Source: a virus. Taken from it: a stretch of DNA of 63,513 bases. Of this stretch, positions 26,156 through 34,339 are shown one piece after another (position 1 is the stretch's first letter; each line of letters opens with the position of its first letter). The notes beneath the pieces are model-generated. The model saw only the letters and a list, made by a program, of their open reading frames with translations, made no database searches and was not told the origin of the DNA. The DNA lies in the IMG/VR virus record IMGVR_UViG_3300021964_006691, positions 1 to 63,513 of that record; one strand, 5' to 3'. The translations under genes and the position numbers were made by a program.

Positions 26156-26231
26156 GCTGGTATAGCTCAGTAGGTAGAGCAACTGATTTGTAATCAGTAG
26201 GTCGTCAGTTCGAACCCGACTACCAGCACCA
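26156..26231 (+). tRNA. tRNA-Thr(TGT), CCA encoded
   Basis: Cloverleaf with acceptor GCTGGTA/TACCAGC, anticodon stem ACTGA/TCAGT and loop TTTGTAA, giving anticodon TGT. The T-loop TTCGAAC is canonical, and CCA is encoded at 26229-26231. Confidence 0.95.
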
Positions 26232-26268
26232 TTACTTAATAAAAGTGCAATAGCACAGGAAGGACATT

Positions 26269-26457
26269 ATGCCAAAGGCAAAGACAACAAAAGCAAAGGC
26301 TCCAGCAAAAAAAAGAGCAACTAAAGTAACACCAAATCCCTGGAGTGGAGAAGTTATTGCGGCAAACATTCAAAAGAATGCAGAGCAAATTAGCAAAAAT
26401 ATTAGTGCAAATGCTGAAAGAATTAGTGCTAATATAAAAGCATACATGCATAGATAA
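26269..26457 (+). CDS. Small Lys/Ala-rich protein between tRNA genes
   Basis: 62 residues: an N-terminal Lys/Ala/Thr tract (KAKTTKAKAPAKKRATK) like histone-H1 tails, then a helix with repeated SANAERISANI-type residues. DNA or RNA contact is likely from charge alone. It sits between two tRNA genes. Confidence 0.5.
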   Translation: MPKAKTTKAKAPAKKRATKVTPNPWSGEVIAANIQKNAEQISKNISANAERISANIKAYMHR

Positions 26458-26463
26458 TAATTT

Positions 26464-26539
26464 GGGGCGGTAGCTCAGTTGGGAGAGCGCCTGGTTTGCA
26501 ACCAGGAGGTCGGAGGTTCGATCCCTCTTCGCTCCACCA
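26464..26539 (+). tRNA. tRNA-Ala(TGC), CCA encoded
   Basis: Cloverleaf with anticodon stem CCTGG/CCAGG and loop TTTGCAA, giving anticodon TGC. The acceptor GGGGCGG pairs with TCGCTCC using two G-T wobbles. CCA is encoded at 26537-26539. Confidence 0.95.
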
Positions 26540-26553
26540 TTTAAGGAAGATGG

Positions 26554-27690
26554 ATGGAATTAAACAAGTTAAATTATGAATGGGATAATCAATTAATTGA
26601 TCATGACCATGAAAAATATAATTGGCGTCAGTATTTTATAGATGCTGTACAAGAGAAATACCCACAAGTAACTGAACTTGAAAAATTACATGAGGTAATG
26701 GACCCAAATGAGATTAACGATTTTGTTTGGGACGTCCAACGCATCTGTAAGACAGAAGAGTTTGCTAGAAAGTTAGATGATTTTGTAGAAGATATTGCGA
26801 GACCTCGTCTAGGCGGATCAGACTTTATGGTTCAAGACGTAGTAGGCGTAAGGGTAGTTATACCCAACCAAGCAAAACACGGTAGAACATTAAACTTCCA
26901 TCAGGGTATATGGTTTGGGCATGGTCCAGGTATGTTTAGTATCTGGAGTCCAATTACGGAGGCATGGGATTCTAATACTATGCAGATACTCCCTTGGCAA
27001 CAAAGCAGAATGATAACACAAAAAACTTATGATGAGCATTTAAGTTATCAGGAAATACAAAAACTATGTTTAGAGCATAGTATTCCATGTACGGCATCTC
27101 CAGGCCAAAGTTGGTTATTCCAACAAGGACATCTACATGGTAATATAAACAACGAAACAGACATTACTCGTTGGAGTTTTGATACCAGAGTGTTGGTTAA
27201 AGGCGGTAATTACGGCAGGCGTAGACCCGGCGGATACTTTAGATTACATGGAGAATATAGACAGCCATTAGACAATATTGAAACTAATAAAACCTGGATT
27301 AATTATATAGATATGAATAGTAGATTCTGTGAAACTACTCCGTTCTTTGTTACCAGTATGGTTATGCAACAATTTTGTAAAGACGTTGGTATTGTACCAG
27401 CAGATTACCCATTAGAACTAAGTTTTTGTCATTGGGAGCCAATGTTAGAAGACTTTATTAAAGATCCAAATATTCATGGCATACTTTTTCCTAGTATATT
27501 AGGAATCACATACGATAAAAAGAGAAGAGATGAGCTAATTGATCTAGCATTAGCAAATAATACCGATCTTTTATTTGTTGATGAAAGGATATTGTTAAAT
27601 AACGACAAGGAAAGAAAGTATTTAGATAAAATATTTGAATACATTAATGACGAAGAAGATCCAGACTTATTACTAGGACACACAAGATAA
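26554..27690 (+). CDS. 2OG-Fe(II) oxygenase-like protein fused to a carbohydrate-cluster domain
   Basis: 378 residues. Residues about 95-215 look like a double-stranded beta-helix: H116-Q-G118, then LHGN (H195) and TRWSFDTR with R206 for 2OG. The usual HxD is HxG here, so the carboxylate iron ligand is missing, as in Fe/2OG halogenases. Residues about 248-378 (GILFPSILGITYDKKRRDEL region) resemble the sporadic carbohydrate cluster protein family (LIC12192 type). Sugar modification is inferred, since glycosyltransferases follow directly. The fold call is from motifs. Confidence 0.55.
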   Translation: MELNKLNYEWDNQLIDHDHEKYNWRQYFIDAVQEKYPQVTELEKLHEVMDPNEINDFVWDVQRICKTEEFARKLDDFVEDIARPRLGGSDFMVQDVVGVRVVIPNQAKHGRTLNFHQGIWFGHGPGMFSIWSPITEAWDSNTMQILPWQQSRMITQKTYDEHLSYQEIQKLCLEHSIPCTASPGQSWLFQQGHLHGNINNETDITRWSFDTRVLVKGGNYGRRRPGGYFRLHGEYRQPLDNIETNKTWINYIDMNSRFCETTPFFVTSMVMQQFCKDVGIVPADYPLELSFCHWEPMLEDFIKDPNIHGILFPSILGITYDKKRRDELIDLALANNTDLLFVDERILLNNDKERKYLDKIFEYINDEEDPDLLLGHTR

Positions 27691-27692
27691 AA

Positions 27693-28640
27693 ATGGCAAA
27701 GAAAAAAACAAATAAAAGAACAGAAGCAGTTGATAAAGCACAACAGCAAAATAATAATGATGTAATGTTTAACTTGTTAGACTCAAAGATAGAAATACCT
27801 TTAGGTTTACTAAGACAAAAACATATCTTTATTGCTACTCCTTGTTATGGTGGACAAATTGGTGAACCCTACTTTAGGAGTATGATGCGACTTGCTATAT
27901 TATGTAATAAGTATAATATTCAGTACACAGTAAGCACACTTGCAAATGAAAGTTTAGTTACCAGAGGCAGAAATACACTCGTAAGTTTCTTTATGGAAAA
28001 TCCACAAGCAACACATTTGTTTTTCATAGATGCTGATATTGAATTTAATCCAGAAGATATATTGAGAATGGTAGCATATGACAAACCAGTTGTGGTTGGT
28101 GCTTATCCTAAAAAAGCTCTTAACTGGACTAGTATTATTGGAGCCGCAAGAGCTAACGAAGAAGAAACAGAGGAAACTATTGAAGGTCATAGTTCAAACT
28201 ATGTTGTAAATTTTGACTTCTTAAAGGACAAAGACGGTAACCATACTCCACAGGTTCAGATTGAAGACAATTTAGTTAAACTAAAAGACGCAGGTACAGG
28301 GTTCATGTGTATCGAAAAATCAGTTATACAAAAACTTTTTGATAAACACCCTGAAATGAAGTATGTTAATGATATTAATGTAGACCAAAAGTTTGAACCA
28401 TTTATGTATGCATTATTTGACACAATGATTGACCCAGATAGCAGACGTTACTTATCAGAGGATTATACATTCTGCAGACTTTGGCAAAACATGGGAGGAA
28501 CTATTTACTTAGATCCACGTACTGCCCTTAATCATGTAGGACATTATACATTTAGAGGAAACATAAGAAAGTTATTTACAGGCGAAAACAATTACAGCAG
28601 AAAACAAGAGGTAACATCAAATGGCAAAACAACAACCTAA
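27693..28640 (+). CDS. GT-A type glycosyltransferase-like protein
   Basis: 315 residues. IFIATPCYGG begins the nucleotide-binding fold, and FFIDADIEF holds the DxD metal motif. VVGAYPKK and FMCIEKSV follow as in phage GT-A proteins. It lies 2 nt after the oxygenase fusion and overlaps the next glycosyltransferase, so the three act as one unit, probably on a surface or virion glycan. Confidence 0.7.
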   Translation: MAKKKTNKRTEAVDKAQQQNNNDVMFNLLDSKIEIPLGLLRQKHIFIATPCYGGQIGEPYFRSMMRLAILCNKYNIQYTVSTLANESLVTRGRNTLVSFFMENPQATHLFFIDADIEFNPEDILRMVAYDKPVVVGAYPKKALNWTSIIGAARANEEETEETIEGHSSNYVVNFDFLKDKDGNHTPQVQIEDNLVKLKDAGTGFMCIEKSVIQKLFDKHPEMKYVNDINVDQKFEPFMYALFDTMIDPDSRRYLSEDYTFCRLWQNMGGTIYLDPRTALNHVGHYTFRGNIRKLFTGENNYSRKQEVTSNGKTTT

Positions 28641-29502
28641 GAAGCAGGTAAGCAATACAGTTATCTCAGTATTATTGCCCACAAGAGGTAGACGTGACGT
28701 TTTAAAAACTAGTGTAATGACATTAGTAGAAAAATGTAACCAAACAGATAAGTTAGAAATACTTTTTGGTATAGATGAGGACGATGAAGGTATAGGCGAA
28801 TATATCAAAGAAGAATTAGCACCTTTTTTTAATGAACACAAAGTTGAAGCCAGAGCAAGTGTATTTAAACCATTAGGATACGAAAATTTACATATATACG
28901 TCAATACACTAGCAGGTGCGGCCACTGGAGAATGGTTATTCTTTTGGAATGATGATTGTTTGATGATATCAGAAGGCTGGGACGACGTAATAAGAAGTTA
29001 TGATGGACAGTTTAAACTGTTAGGGCCTAAAGATAACCATGAAGGACATCCTTATGCTATATTACCTATAGTGCCTAAAGACTGGTTTATACTTATGGGA
29101 CATCTAAGTCAAAACGCACAGAACGATGCTTGGTTAAGTCATATTGCATATATGTTAGATATCTTTGAAAGAGTAGACTTTGAGTTTATTCATGACAGAG
29201 CAGATATTACAGGCAATAATGATGACGAAACTTTCCAGAACAGAAAGTACATGGAAGGCAATCCCTCTGATCCAAAAGACTTTGGACATACAGATATGCA
29301 AAATGCTCGTGTAAATTCTGCACATAAAATAGCATGGTTCATGGACAAAATGGGTAATCATAATGATTTTTGGGATAAAGTGGTTGCTGGAGAACAAGAC
29401 CCATTTGAAAAAATGAAATGGGCTGACGGTGTTAAAGGTGCAGGACAACTAAATGCTGTAGATGAAGAAGAATTACCTGACGACACTATTATTTCCCTAT
29501 AA
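28621..29502 (+). CDS. Family 2-like glycosyltransferase
   Basis: 293 residues. SVLLPTRGRRDVL is the GT2 N-terminal strand; LFGIDEDDEG and FWNDDCLM supply acidic metal-binding residues. It overlaps the upstream gene by 20 nt, so the products are coupled. The donor and acceptor cannot be told from sequence. Confidence 0.7.
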   Translation: MAKQQPKKQVSNTVISVLLPTRGRRDVLKTSVMTLVEKCNQTDKLEILFGIDEDDEGIGEYIKEELAPFFNEHKVEARASVFKPLGYENLHIYVNTLAGAATGEWLFFWNDDCLMISEGWDDVIRSYDGQFKLLGPKDNHEGHPYAILPIVPKDWFILMGHLSQNAQNDAWLSHIAYMLDIFERVDFEFIHDRADITGNNDDETFQNRKYMEGNPSDPKDFGHTDMQNARVNSAHKIAWFMDKMGNHNDFWDKVVAGEQDPFEKMKWADGVKGAGQLNAVDEEELPDDTIISL

Positions 29503-29505
29503 TAC

Positions 29506-29533
29506 TTGACATAAGTACATAATTTGCTATAAT
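29506..29533 (+). promoter_or_regulatory. Sigma70-type promoter TTGACA-16-TATAAT
   Basis: TTGACA 29506-29511 and TATAAT 29528-29533 with TGC before the -10 (extended -10), upstream of the exonuclease gene. Confidence 0.85.
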
Positions 29534-29556
29534 ATACTTCAAACTGGAGTAATATT

Positions 29557-30096
29557 ATGGCCACACATGCAATGATAGATATAGAAACACTAGGCACTGA
29601 GCCTGGAAGTGTAGTATTAAGTGTGGGTGCTGTAAAGTTCAATCCTTTTAATAATATAGAGCCTAACAACGGTAAACACTGGATGTTAGATGTAGACGCT
29701 CAAACAGAAAAAGGCAGAATAGTGGATGAGAGTACACTAGCCTGGTGGGGTAAACAAGAACAAAGTATTCAGGACAGGGCATTTTCAGATGTTGGCAGAA
29801 CAGATGTTGATGTATTTATGAAAGATCTTAATGGTTGGCTTACTGGATGTGAAGCAATATGGTGCCAAGGTCCTCAGTTTGATATGGTAATTTTAGAAGA
29901 CCTATTTAAGAATTTTGACCATCATATGAATTGGTTTTACTGGCAAGTAATGGATTGCAGAACATTATTTAAAATGATGCCTGCAGATCCCAGAAAAGCA
30001 GTACAAGAAAATTTACATGATGCTCAGGCTGACGCACACTGGCAAGCAGTATGCGTTCAGCAATTTTATCGTGATTTTAATATATTACCTAGGTAA
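29557..30096 (+). CDS. DEDDh 3'-5' exonuclease, DexA-like
   Basis: 179 residues. IDIETLG is Exo I, QFDMVIL is Exo II, and HDAQADA is Exo III with His (DEDDh). STLAWWGKQ matches the conserved Trp-Trp block of T4 exonuclease A (DexA) and related exoribonuclease-like proteins. It likely degrades host DNA or RNA. It is expressed from its own sigma70 promoter, separate from the glycan genes before it. Confidence 0.85.
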   Translation: MATHAMIDIETLGTEPGSVVLSVGAVKFNPFNNIEPNNGKHWMLDVDAQTEKGRIVDESTLAWWGKQEQSIQDRAFSDVGRTDVDVFMKDLNGWLTGCEAIWCQGPQFDMVILEDLFKNFDHHMNWFYWQVMDCRTLFKMMPADPRKAVQENLHDAQADAHWQAVCVQQFYRDFNILPR

Positions 30097-30211
30097 TCAT
30101 ATTTGCGACATTTGTAATTCTGCCTGATTTCATTAAATTATGAAATTTTTTAAAGTAAACCGATGCTAAACGATGAGTTTGACCGGCTACTATTCCTAAG
30201 GACTTCGCCAT
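30089..30211 (-). CDS. 40-aa minus-strand small protein
   Basis: ORF starting MAKSLGIVAGQTHRLASVYF, basic and helical, with AGGAGAAAAAA directly upstream as ribosome-binding site and a minus-strand late promoter at 30319-30326. Its last codons overlap the exonuclease end. The ribosome-binding site and promoter make it more credible than its length suggests. The rest of the 30.1-30.4 kb gap holds only its leader and the two promoters. Confidence 0.5.
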   Translation of the reverse strand: MAKSLGIVAGQTHRLASVYFKKFHNLMKSGRITNVANMIT

Positions 30212-30318
30212 TTTTTTCTCCTATATGTGCATAACAAATTGCAAATGTTGAATAACTTTATCACTAGTGTGAACTGTTACATTAATACAACATTTATGTT
30301 ACAATCATGTTACAAAAC

Positions 30319-30326
30319 TATTTATC
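30319..30326 (-). promoter_or_regulatory. Minus-strand late promoter GATAAATA
   Basis: TATTTATC on the plus strand; it would drive the 40-aa minus-strand gene with a leader of about 100 nt. Confidence 0.5.
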
Positions 30327-30344
30327 TTTTTACCCAAAAAAGGC

Positions 30345-30372
30345 TTGACATATCTGAGTTTGGTGTTATACT
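30345..30372 (+). promoter_or_regulatory. Sigma70-type promoter TTGACA-16-TATACT
   Basis: TTGACA 30345-30350, TATACT 30367-30372, extended TGT. It drives the 30408 operon. Confidence 0.8.
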
Positions 30373-30407
30373 ATATGTATAGTTTAAATAATTAGGTAGG
30401 AGTAAAT

Positions 30408-30920
30408 ATGCAAACTTTAGTAATAAACACTCAATATAGAGAGAACTATGCGGCTCATAACGAAGGTTATGAACATGGTGTTGATGAAGCACATTGGAAA
30501 TTTAAGGGTGGTAGCACTTATTTTGTTACTGACTTAACTGAAGCCAATATCAACAGCATCGTTGCTAATGGTATTCCAACACTTTCTAAACTTATAGAAT
30601 ACAAAAACGAGGCTTTTGAAGAGTATATCATCGACTGGGAGATACGTGATCTTGGTAAAAATGGCGACGGTAAAGGACCAATTTGTGAGAGTTGGGAAAT
30701 TGCTACTCAGTTCTATTACGAGAACAAGCAGTGGAAATGTCGTACCCATCACACCCCAGGCGATGAATCCTATTGGAACCCTGCTATTATAAGCAGAGCG
30801 GAACAATGGATACCTGGTGAGGGTAGTACTAGAAATGACTACCAGTGTCAGTATAAAACTGCTAATGGTTGGTTTGATCGTAATGATCCTCAACTTAAAA
30901 CAGAAGTGGAGGCGGCGTAA
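30408..30920 (+). CDS. Conserved hypothetical phage protein
   Basis: 170 residues starting MQTLVINTQYRENYAAHNEG, rich in Trp/Tyr/His and acidic residues. It resembles a conserved unknown protein of large marine phages. Early expression is implied by its sigma70 promoter and AGGAGT ribosome-binding site. It overlaps the next gene (TAATG). Confidence 0.55.
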   Translation: MQTLVINTQYRENYAAHNEGYEHGVDEAHWKFKGGSTYFVTDLTEANINSIVANGIPTLSKLIEYKNEAFEEYIIDWEIRDLGKNGDGKGPICESWEIATQFYYENKQWKCRTHHTPGDESYWNPAIISRAEQWIPGEGSTRNDYQCQYKTANGWFDRNDPQLKTEVEAA

Positions 30921-31267
30921 TGATTAAAGATAGAAATACAACCGTACTTTCTAAAGATGTTCAACCTACAGAAAGTTTAAAAAGGTTTATTAAAAGGTGT
31001 ACTGGTGCTAAAATGACACCGGTAAAAGGGAACAACAATGCATTTTGGGTATCGGGTGACAAAAGAGGCGACTACTATGAGCAAAAATATTACAAAATAG
31101 TTTTTGGTCCAGTCACCCAAGTTTCTTACACACCAAATAGAAGTGAGAAATCAGGCTATGGTTTTGATATACAGACATCAGGCGACCTTAATGGTTGGCA
31201 GTTAATGGGCGAATATCGTAAAATGATTAAAGAAACCATGGAAAATTATAAAGAAAAGAATGCTTAA
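30920..31267 (+). CDS. Hypothetical protein
   Basis: 115 residues, basic, with no recognised motif (KRFIKRCTGAKMTPVKG; NGWQLMGEYRKMIKE). It is translationally coupled to the upstream gene. Confidence 0.5.
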   Translation: MIKDRNTTVLSKDVQPTESLKRFIKRCTGAKMTPVKGNNNAFWVSGDKRGDYYEQKYYKIVFGPVTQVSYTPNRSEKSGYGFDIQTSGDLNGWQLMGEYRKMIKETMENYKEKNA

Positions 31268-31272
31268 AAGGC

Positions 31273-31300
31273 TTGACAATATCTTAAAAAATGCTATACT
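31273..31300 (+). promoter_or_regulatory. Sigma70-type promoter TTGACA-16-TATACT
   Basis: TTGACA 31273-31278, TATACT 31295-31300, extended TGC; upstream of the 31333 gene and the DNA ligase. Confidence 0.85.
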
Positions 31301-31332
31301 ATATGTATATTAAATAAACGGGAGTAATTAAT

Positions 31333-31704
31333 ATGACAAACTTAAACACAACAAACCAAAGCAAGGACAAAATTGTATCTGTACCAGGATATCATATTGG
31401 TTCTTTTACTTGCTATAATGCAAACAATGATGATAGTGTTAATATCCAACTTACTAGTTTAGAAGAAATGTGGTATGGGCACGAAGAAAACATAGATCAT
31501 CCAGAAGGTTCAGAATACCCAGTAAGTATAAATGTTCCTCACATGAAGGTGATGAGAGAAAGAGTTTTTGATAGTGTTCTAAATAGAACTGGTATTGACA
31601 TTAGAGATTTTGACAGTATTATACATGCTTCAACATCTCCTGGCAGAGATGAGAAAGGTAACATTATCGAAAATGGTAATGAAAACATTATTAGGAACGT
31701 ATAA
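31333..31704 (+). CDS. Hypothetical protein upstream of DNA ligase
   Basis: 123 residues, acidic, with no recognised motif (YHIGSFTCYNANNDDS; RTGIDIRDFDSII). It is cotranscribed with and overlaps the ligase gene (TAATG). Confidence 0.5.
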   Translation: MTNLNTTNQSKDKIVSVPGYHIGSFTCYNANNDDSVNIQLTSLEEMWYGHEENIDHPEGSEYPVSINVPHMKVMRERVFDSVLNRTGIDIRDFDSIIHASTSPGRDEKGNIIENGNENIIRNV

Positions 31705-32981
31705 TGAATCCTTGGAAGATCATACAAAAATTGGAATCTGATAACAGCAGACTTTTTAAAGAGTCTGTTGTTGCTGATCATATTGATAACGAAGAATTTG
31801 TTATGGGTGCCAAGTATGCACTTGACCCTCTTGTAACTTTTGGTGTACAACAAGTACCCTTTAGTGAAACTGATGGCAATGGTATTAGCAGTTCATCTTT
31901 TTATGAAATTGCTGACAAGTTAATTAATAGACAATTAACAGGACATGCGGCTCGTGATGCTATACAAGAGTTATGTGATAGTGCTACTAATGAGCAATGG
32001 AACGACTGGTACAGACGAATCCTTATTAAGGACTTTAGATGTGGTACTAGTGTAAAAACATTTAATGGTGTTAAAAAAGGTATTATTCCAGTATTTGGTT
32101 GTATGTTGGCACATGACGGAGCAAAACATCCTAAAAAAATAAAAGGCGAGTGTATGGTTGAATACAAATACGATGGCGTAAGAGTTATTGCTATTGTACA
32201 AAATGGTGATGCTACTTTGTATTCACGTAATGGCAAATTACTTCCTAACTTTCCTCATATTGAAGAGGCACTAGGCAAGCCAGAGTTTGAAGGACTTGTA
32301 TTTGATGGCGAGGTAATGAGCGAAGACTTCCAAACACTTATGAAACAGGTACACAGAAAAACTGGTGCTCAAACAGAGGATGCCTACTTGGCTGTGTTTG
32401 ATATGCTTACCCTTGCAGAATTTAATGCAGGTGGTACAACTAAAAATGCTGAAGTAAGACGCGGCAGACTTATAGAATTAGACCATGCTAACTTACTTCC
32501 AGACAGCATTAGAATAGTTGATGCATATAGTGTAAACTTTGATACTGAAGAGGGTAAAGCAGAGTTTGATAAACTAAACAAAACAGCATTAGCCGAAGGT
32601 TATGAAGGCTTAATGATTAAGCCCATAAACGAAGGGTACAAGTGTAAACGTTCACATGCTTGGTTAAAGGTCAAACCTTTTATTGAAGTAACACTTAAAG
32701 TTATTGCATTAGAAGAAGGCACAGGCAAAAACGAAGGCATGTTAGGTGCTCTAGTTGTTGAAGGTGAAGACGATGGTAAGTTTTTCCATGTAAATGTGGG
32801 TAGTGGACTTACTGATGACATGCGTAAGGATGTTTGGGCGGCACAGGATAGTGTTATTGGTCAACTTGTAGAGATCAGAGCTGATGCGGCAACACAATCA
32901 CAAGATGCTGAAGATACTTGGAGCCTCAGGTTCCCAAGGTTTAAGACCTTTAGAGGTTTTGAACTAGGAGAAAAAATATAA
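31704..32981 (+). CDS. ATP-dependent DNA ligase
   Basis: 425 residues. Motif I EYKYDGVR places the adenylated lysine at K155; VFDGEVMSEDF is motif III, EGLMIKP motif IV and HAWLKVKP motif V, followed by an OB-fold region. It seals nicks in phage DNA replication and repair, like T4 gp30. Early expression follows from the upstream sigma70 promoter. It overlaps the next small gene (TAATG). Confidence 0.92.
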   Translation: MNPWKIIQKLESDNSRLFKESVVADHIDNEEFVMGAKYALDPLVTFGVQQVPFSETDGNGISSSSFYEIADKLINRQLTGHAARDAIQELCDSATNEQWNDWYRRILIKDFRCGTSVKTFNGVKKGIIPVFGCMLAHDGAKHPKKIKGECMVEYKYDGVRVIAIVQNGDATLYSRNGKLLPNFPHIEEALGKPEFEGLVFDGEVMSEDFQTLMKQVHRKTGAQTEDAYLAVFDMLTLAEFNAGGTTKNAEVRRGRLIELDHANLLPDSIRIVDAYSVNFDTEEGKAEFDKLNKTALAEGYEGLMIKPINEGYKCKRSHAWLKVKPFIEVTLKVIALEEGTGKNEGMLGALVVEGEDDGKFFHVNVGSGLTDDMRKDVWAAQDSVIGQLVEIRADAATQSQDAEDTWSLRFPRFKTFRGFELGEKI

Positions 32982-33061
32982 TGCAAACTTTAATAAATGC
33001 GGTAATTTTAGGGCAACTACTTATTATGTGGGTAGTTTGGGTTGTAAGCCAGGCAATATAA
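32981..33061 (+). CDS. 26-aa membrane peptide
   Basis: ORF MQTLINAVILGQLLIMWVVW..., a single hydrophobic helix linked to the ligase and to the next gene by TAATG overlaps on both sides. The double coupling supports translation. Confidence 0.4.
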   Translation: MQTLINAVILGQLLIMWVVWVVSQAI

Positions 33062-33423
33062 TGACTAAAAAGCAAAAGCAAAAAATTCATAATATAGTAC
33101 AGAGTACATTTAAAATTGTAGGTTGTGCATTTTTATTCCTTGGTATGACTATGGCACTAGGAGTAAATCCTCACATGGAACTTACTTCTTACTTGCTGTT
33201 ATTTGCTGGTACTCTAATGATAATAGTGCATAGTTTTAGAGATAACGATCACATGTATTTGTTAGTATCAAGTGCAGGATTTGTACTTGTTGGCGGTGCA
33301 TTCTTAGACACAGAAACAGCAATAATGATAGCAAACAACTATGGCATTGCACTAACCGAAGAACAAGGTTGGTTTGCAAAATATGGTAAAGTGTTTGTAG
33401 AAATTATTAAAGCAGTAACTTAA
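33061..33423 (+). CDS. Integral membrane protein
   Basis: 120 residues. A basic N-terminus (MTKKQKQKIH) is followed by three hydrophobic helices (IVGCAFLFLGMTMALG, LLLFAGTLMIIVHSF, LLVSSAGFVLVGGAF). I take the ATG at 33061, coupled by TAATG, over an earlier GTG. Function unknown. Confidence 0.55.
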   Translation: MTKKQKQKIHNIVQSTFKIVGCAFLFLGMTMALGVNPHMELTSYLLLFAGTLMIIVHSFRDNDHMYLLVSSAGFVLVGGAFLDTETAIMIANNYGIALTEEQGWFAKYGKVFVEIIKAVT

Positions 33424-33429
33424 TAAATA
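33422..33429 (+). promoter_or_regulatory. Late promoter AATAAATA, 5 nt before GTG
   Basis: AATAAATA overlaps the upstream stop and ends 5 nt before a GTG start at 33435. The spacing equals that of the ATG cases and supports GTG as the true start. Confidence 0.6.
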
Positions 33430-33434
33430 TATAC

Positions 33435-33758
33435 GTGGGCCAATATACAGATAAGATAAATGCTATTGCAGAAGATTTTGCTACAATAGATTTTTATGAA
33501 AAGTTATCTGCCTTAGAAGCTCGAAATGGAATGATGATAATACATTATAATCATGGTGGTAAAAAAATTACATTTAGCCGAGATTCAGAATACGAAGGAA
33601 CGTCAGGAAAAGCAGGAGATGAAATTACAATTCCTGCTATAGATAAAGATTACATCAGTCTTAAAGAAAAATATCAGTCTGAAACCTGGGGAGCCCAATT
33701 GGGCAAATGGTGGAAAAAAATTACCAATAAAGAATATAATCCTAATAAAAGGTATTGA
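33435..33758 (+). CDS. Hypothetical protein with GTG start
   Basis: 107 residues (MGQYTDKINAIAEDFATIDF...). No recognised motif. The start is fixed by the late promoter 5 nt upstream. The stop lies next to a sigma70 promoter. Confidence 0.5.
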   Translation: MGQYTDKINAIAEDFATIDFYEKLSALEARNGMMIIHYNHGGKKITFSRDSEYEGTSGKAGDEITIPAIDKDYISLKEKYQSETWGAQLGKWWKKITNKEYNPNKRY

Positions 33759-33782
33759 CAATAAAATACTTTATGTTATACT
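33755..33782 (+). promoter_or_regulatory. Sigma70-type promoter TTGACA-16-TATACT
   Basis: TTGACA 33755-33760, TATACT 33777-33782, extended TGT, 15 nt before the ATG at 33798; the leader would be about 8-9 nt. Confidence 0.8.
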
Positions 33783-33797
33783 AGTTAAAAATTAAAT

Positions 33798-34028
33798 ATG
33801 CCAAACAACAAAAACGAAGAAAGTGAACAAGTAAATGTTCAAGCAGTATGTAAACATCTTAATGTAGGTAGATTCCAGGTAGTTTTAATCGCTACACAGG
33901 TTGCCAGAATGGAAGGTATTAGACCACATGACGCATTAAAGAAAATGCTTGAAATAGAAGATATGGATGTCTATTTTAAAGAAATGAAGGAAAAACAGAT
34001 AAAGGCAGAATTTAATAAAAAGTTTTGA
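33798..34028 (+). CDS. Hypothetical helical protein
   Basis: 76 residues, helical (VQAVCKHLNVGRFQVVLIAT...). The middle could be a small helical DNA-contact domain, but no canonical motif is clear. It has a very short predicted leader without a Shine-Dalgarno sequence. Confidence 0.5.
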   Translation: MPNNKNEESEQVNVQAVCKHLNVGRFQVVLIATQVARMEGIRPHDALKKMLEIEDMDVYFKEMKEKQIKAEFNKKF

Positions 34029-34137
34029 GGAGCCCGTGTGGTATTTCGTAAACTGGGTATGGCAAAAGTGAAAAGTGTAGTCAACAACCACTCCATAGTA
34101 AAGTCCCAAAGTGTACCGCTCCTCACACCTATTTATC
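34026..34137 (-). ncRNA. Candidate minus-strand RNA with own late promoter
   Basis: GATAAATA on the minus strand at 34130-34137 would start a leftward transcript that begins near GTGAGGAGC (34118-34125) and reaches the complementary GCTCCTCA (34026-34033), followed by a T-run. No good ORF lies inside. A structured RNA is possible; direct evidence is only the inverted repeat and the promoter. Confidence 0.25.
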
Positions 34138-34162
34138 AATAGGGGGTTAATACCTCGGGTAA

Positions 34163-34233
34163 GGGACAGGTCCACGAAGCAACACCAGTCCACAATATAA
34201 TACACGATCTGAGTGTAAAGTGTGGACCATCCC
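34163..34233 (+). ncRNA. Candidate structured RNA upstream of tRNA-Glu
   Basis: GGGA-CA-GGTCCAC (34163-34175) pairs with GTGGACC-A-TCCC (34222-34233), enclosing a TACAC/GTGTA hairpin. The base content is higher in G+C than nearby. It lies 10 nt before tRNA-Glu and could be a separate RNA or part of the tRNA precursor. Confidence 0.3.
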
Positions 34234-34243
34234 TCCAGTTTTT

Positions 34244-34318
34244 GCCGCATTCGTCTAGTGGTTAGGACACCGGGTTTTCATCTCGGCAACAGGAGTTCGA
34301 TTCTCCTATGCGGTGCCA
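34244..34318 (+). tRNA. tRNA-Glu(TTC), CCA encoded
   Basis: Cloverleaf GCCGCAT/ATGCGGT with anticodon loop TTTTCAT, giving TTC, and T-loop TTCGATT. CCA is encoded at 34316-34318. Confidence 0.93.
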
Positions 34319-34326
34319 TTAATTCT

Positions 34327-34334
34327 TATAAATA
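34327..34334 (+). promoter_or_regulatory. Consensus late promoter TATAAATA, 5 nt before ATG
   Basis: Exact TATAAATA ends 5 nt before the ATG at 34340, just after tRNA-Glu. Confidence 0.7.
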
Positions 34335-34339
34335 ACTGT

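Noticed and set aside
34313-34339. GTG start for the SPASM-like gene
   Set aside because: It lies inside tRNA-Glu; the ATG at 34340 with the late promoter 5 nt upstream is preferred.
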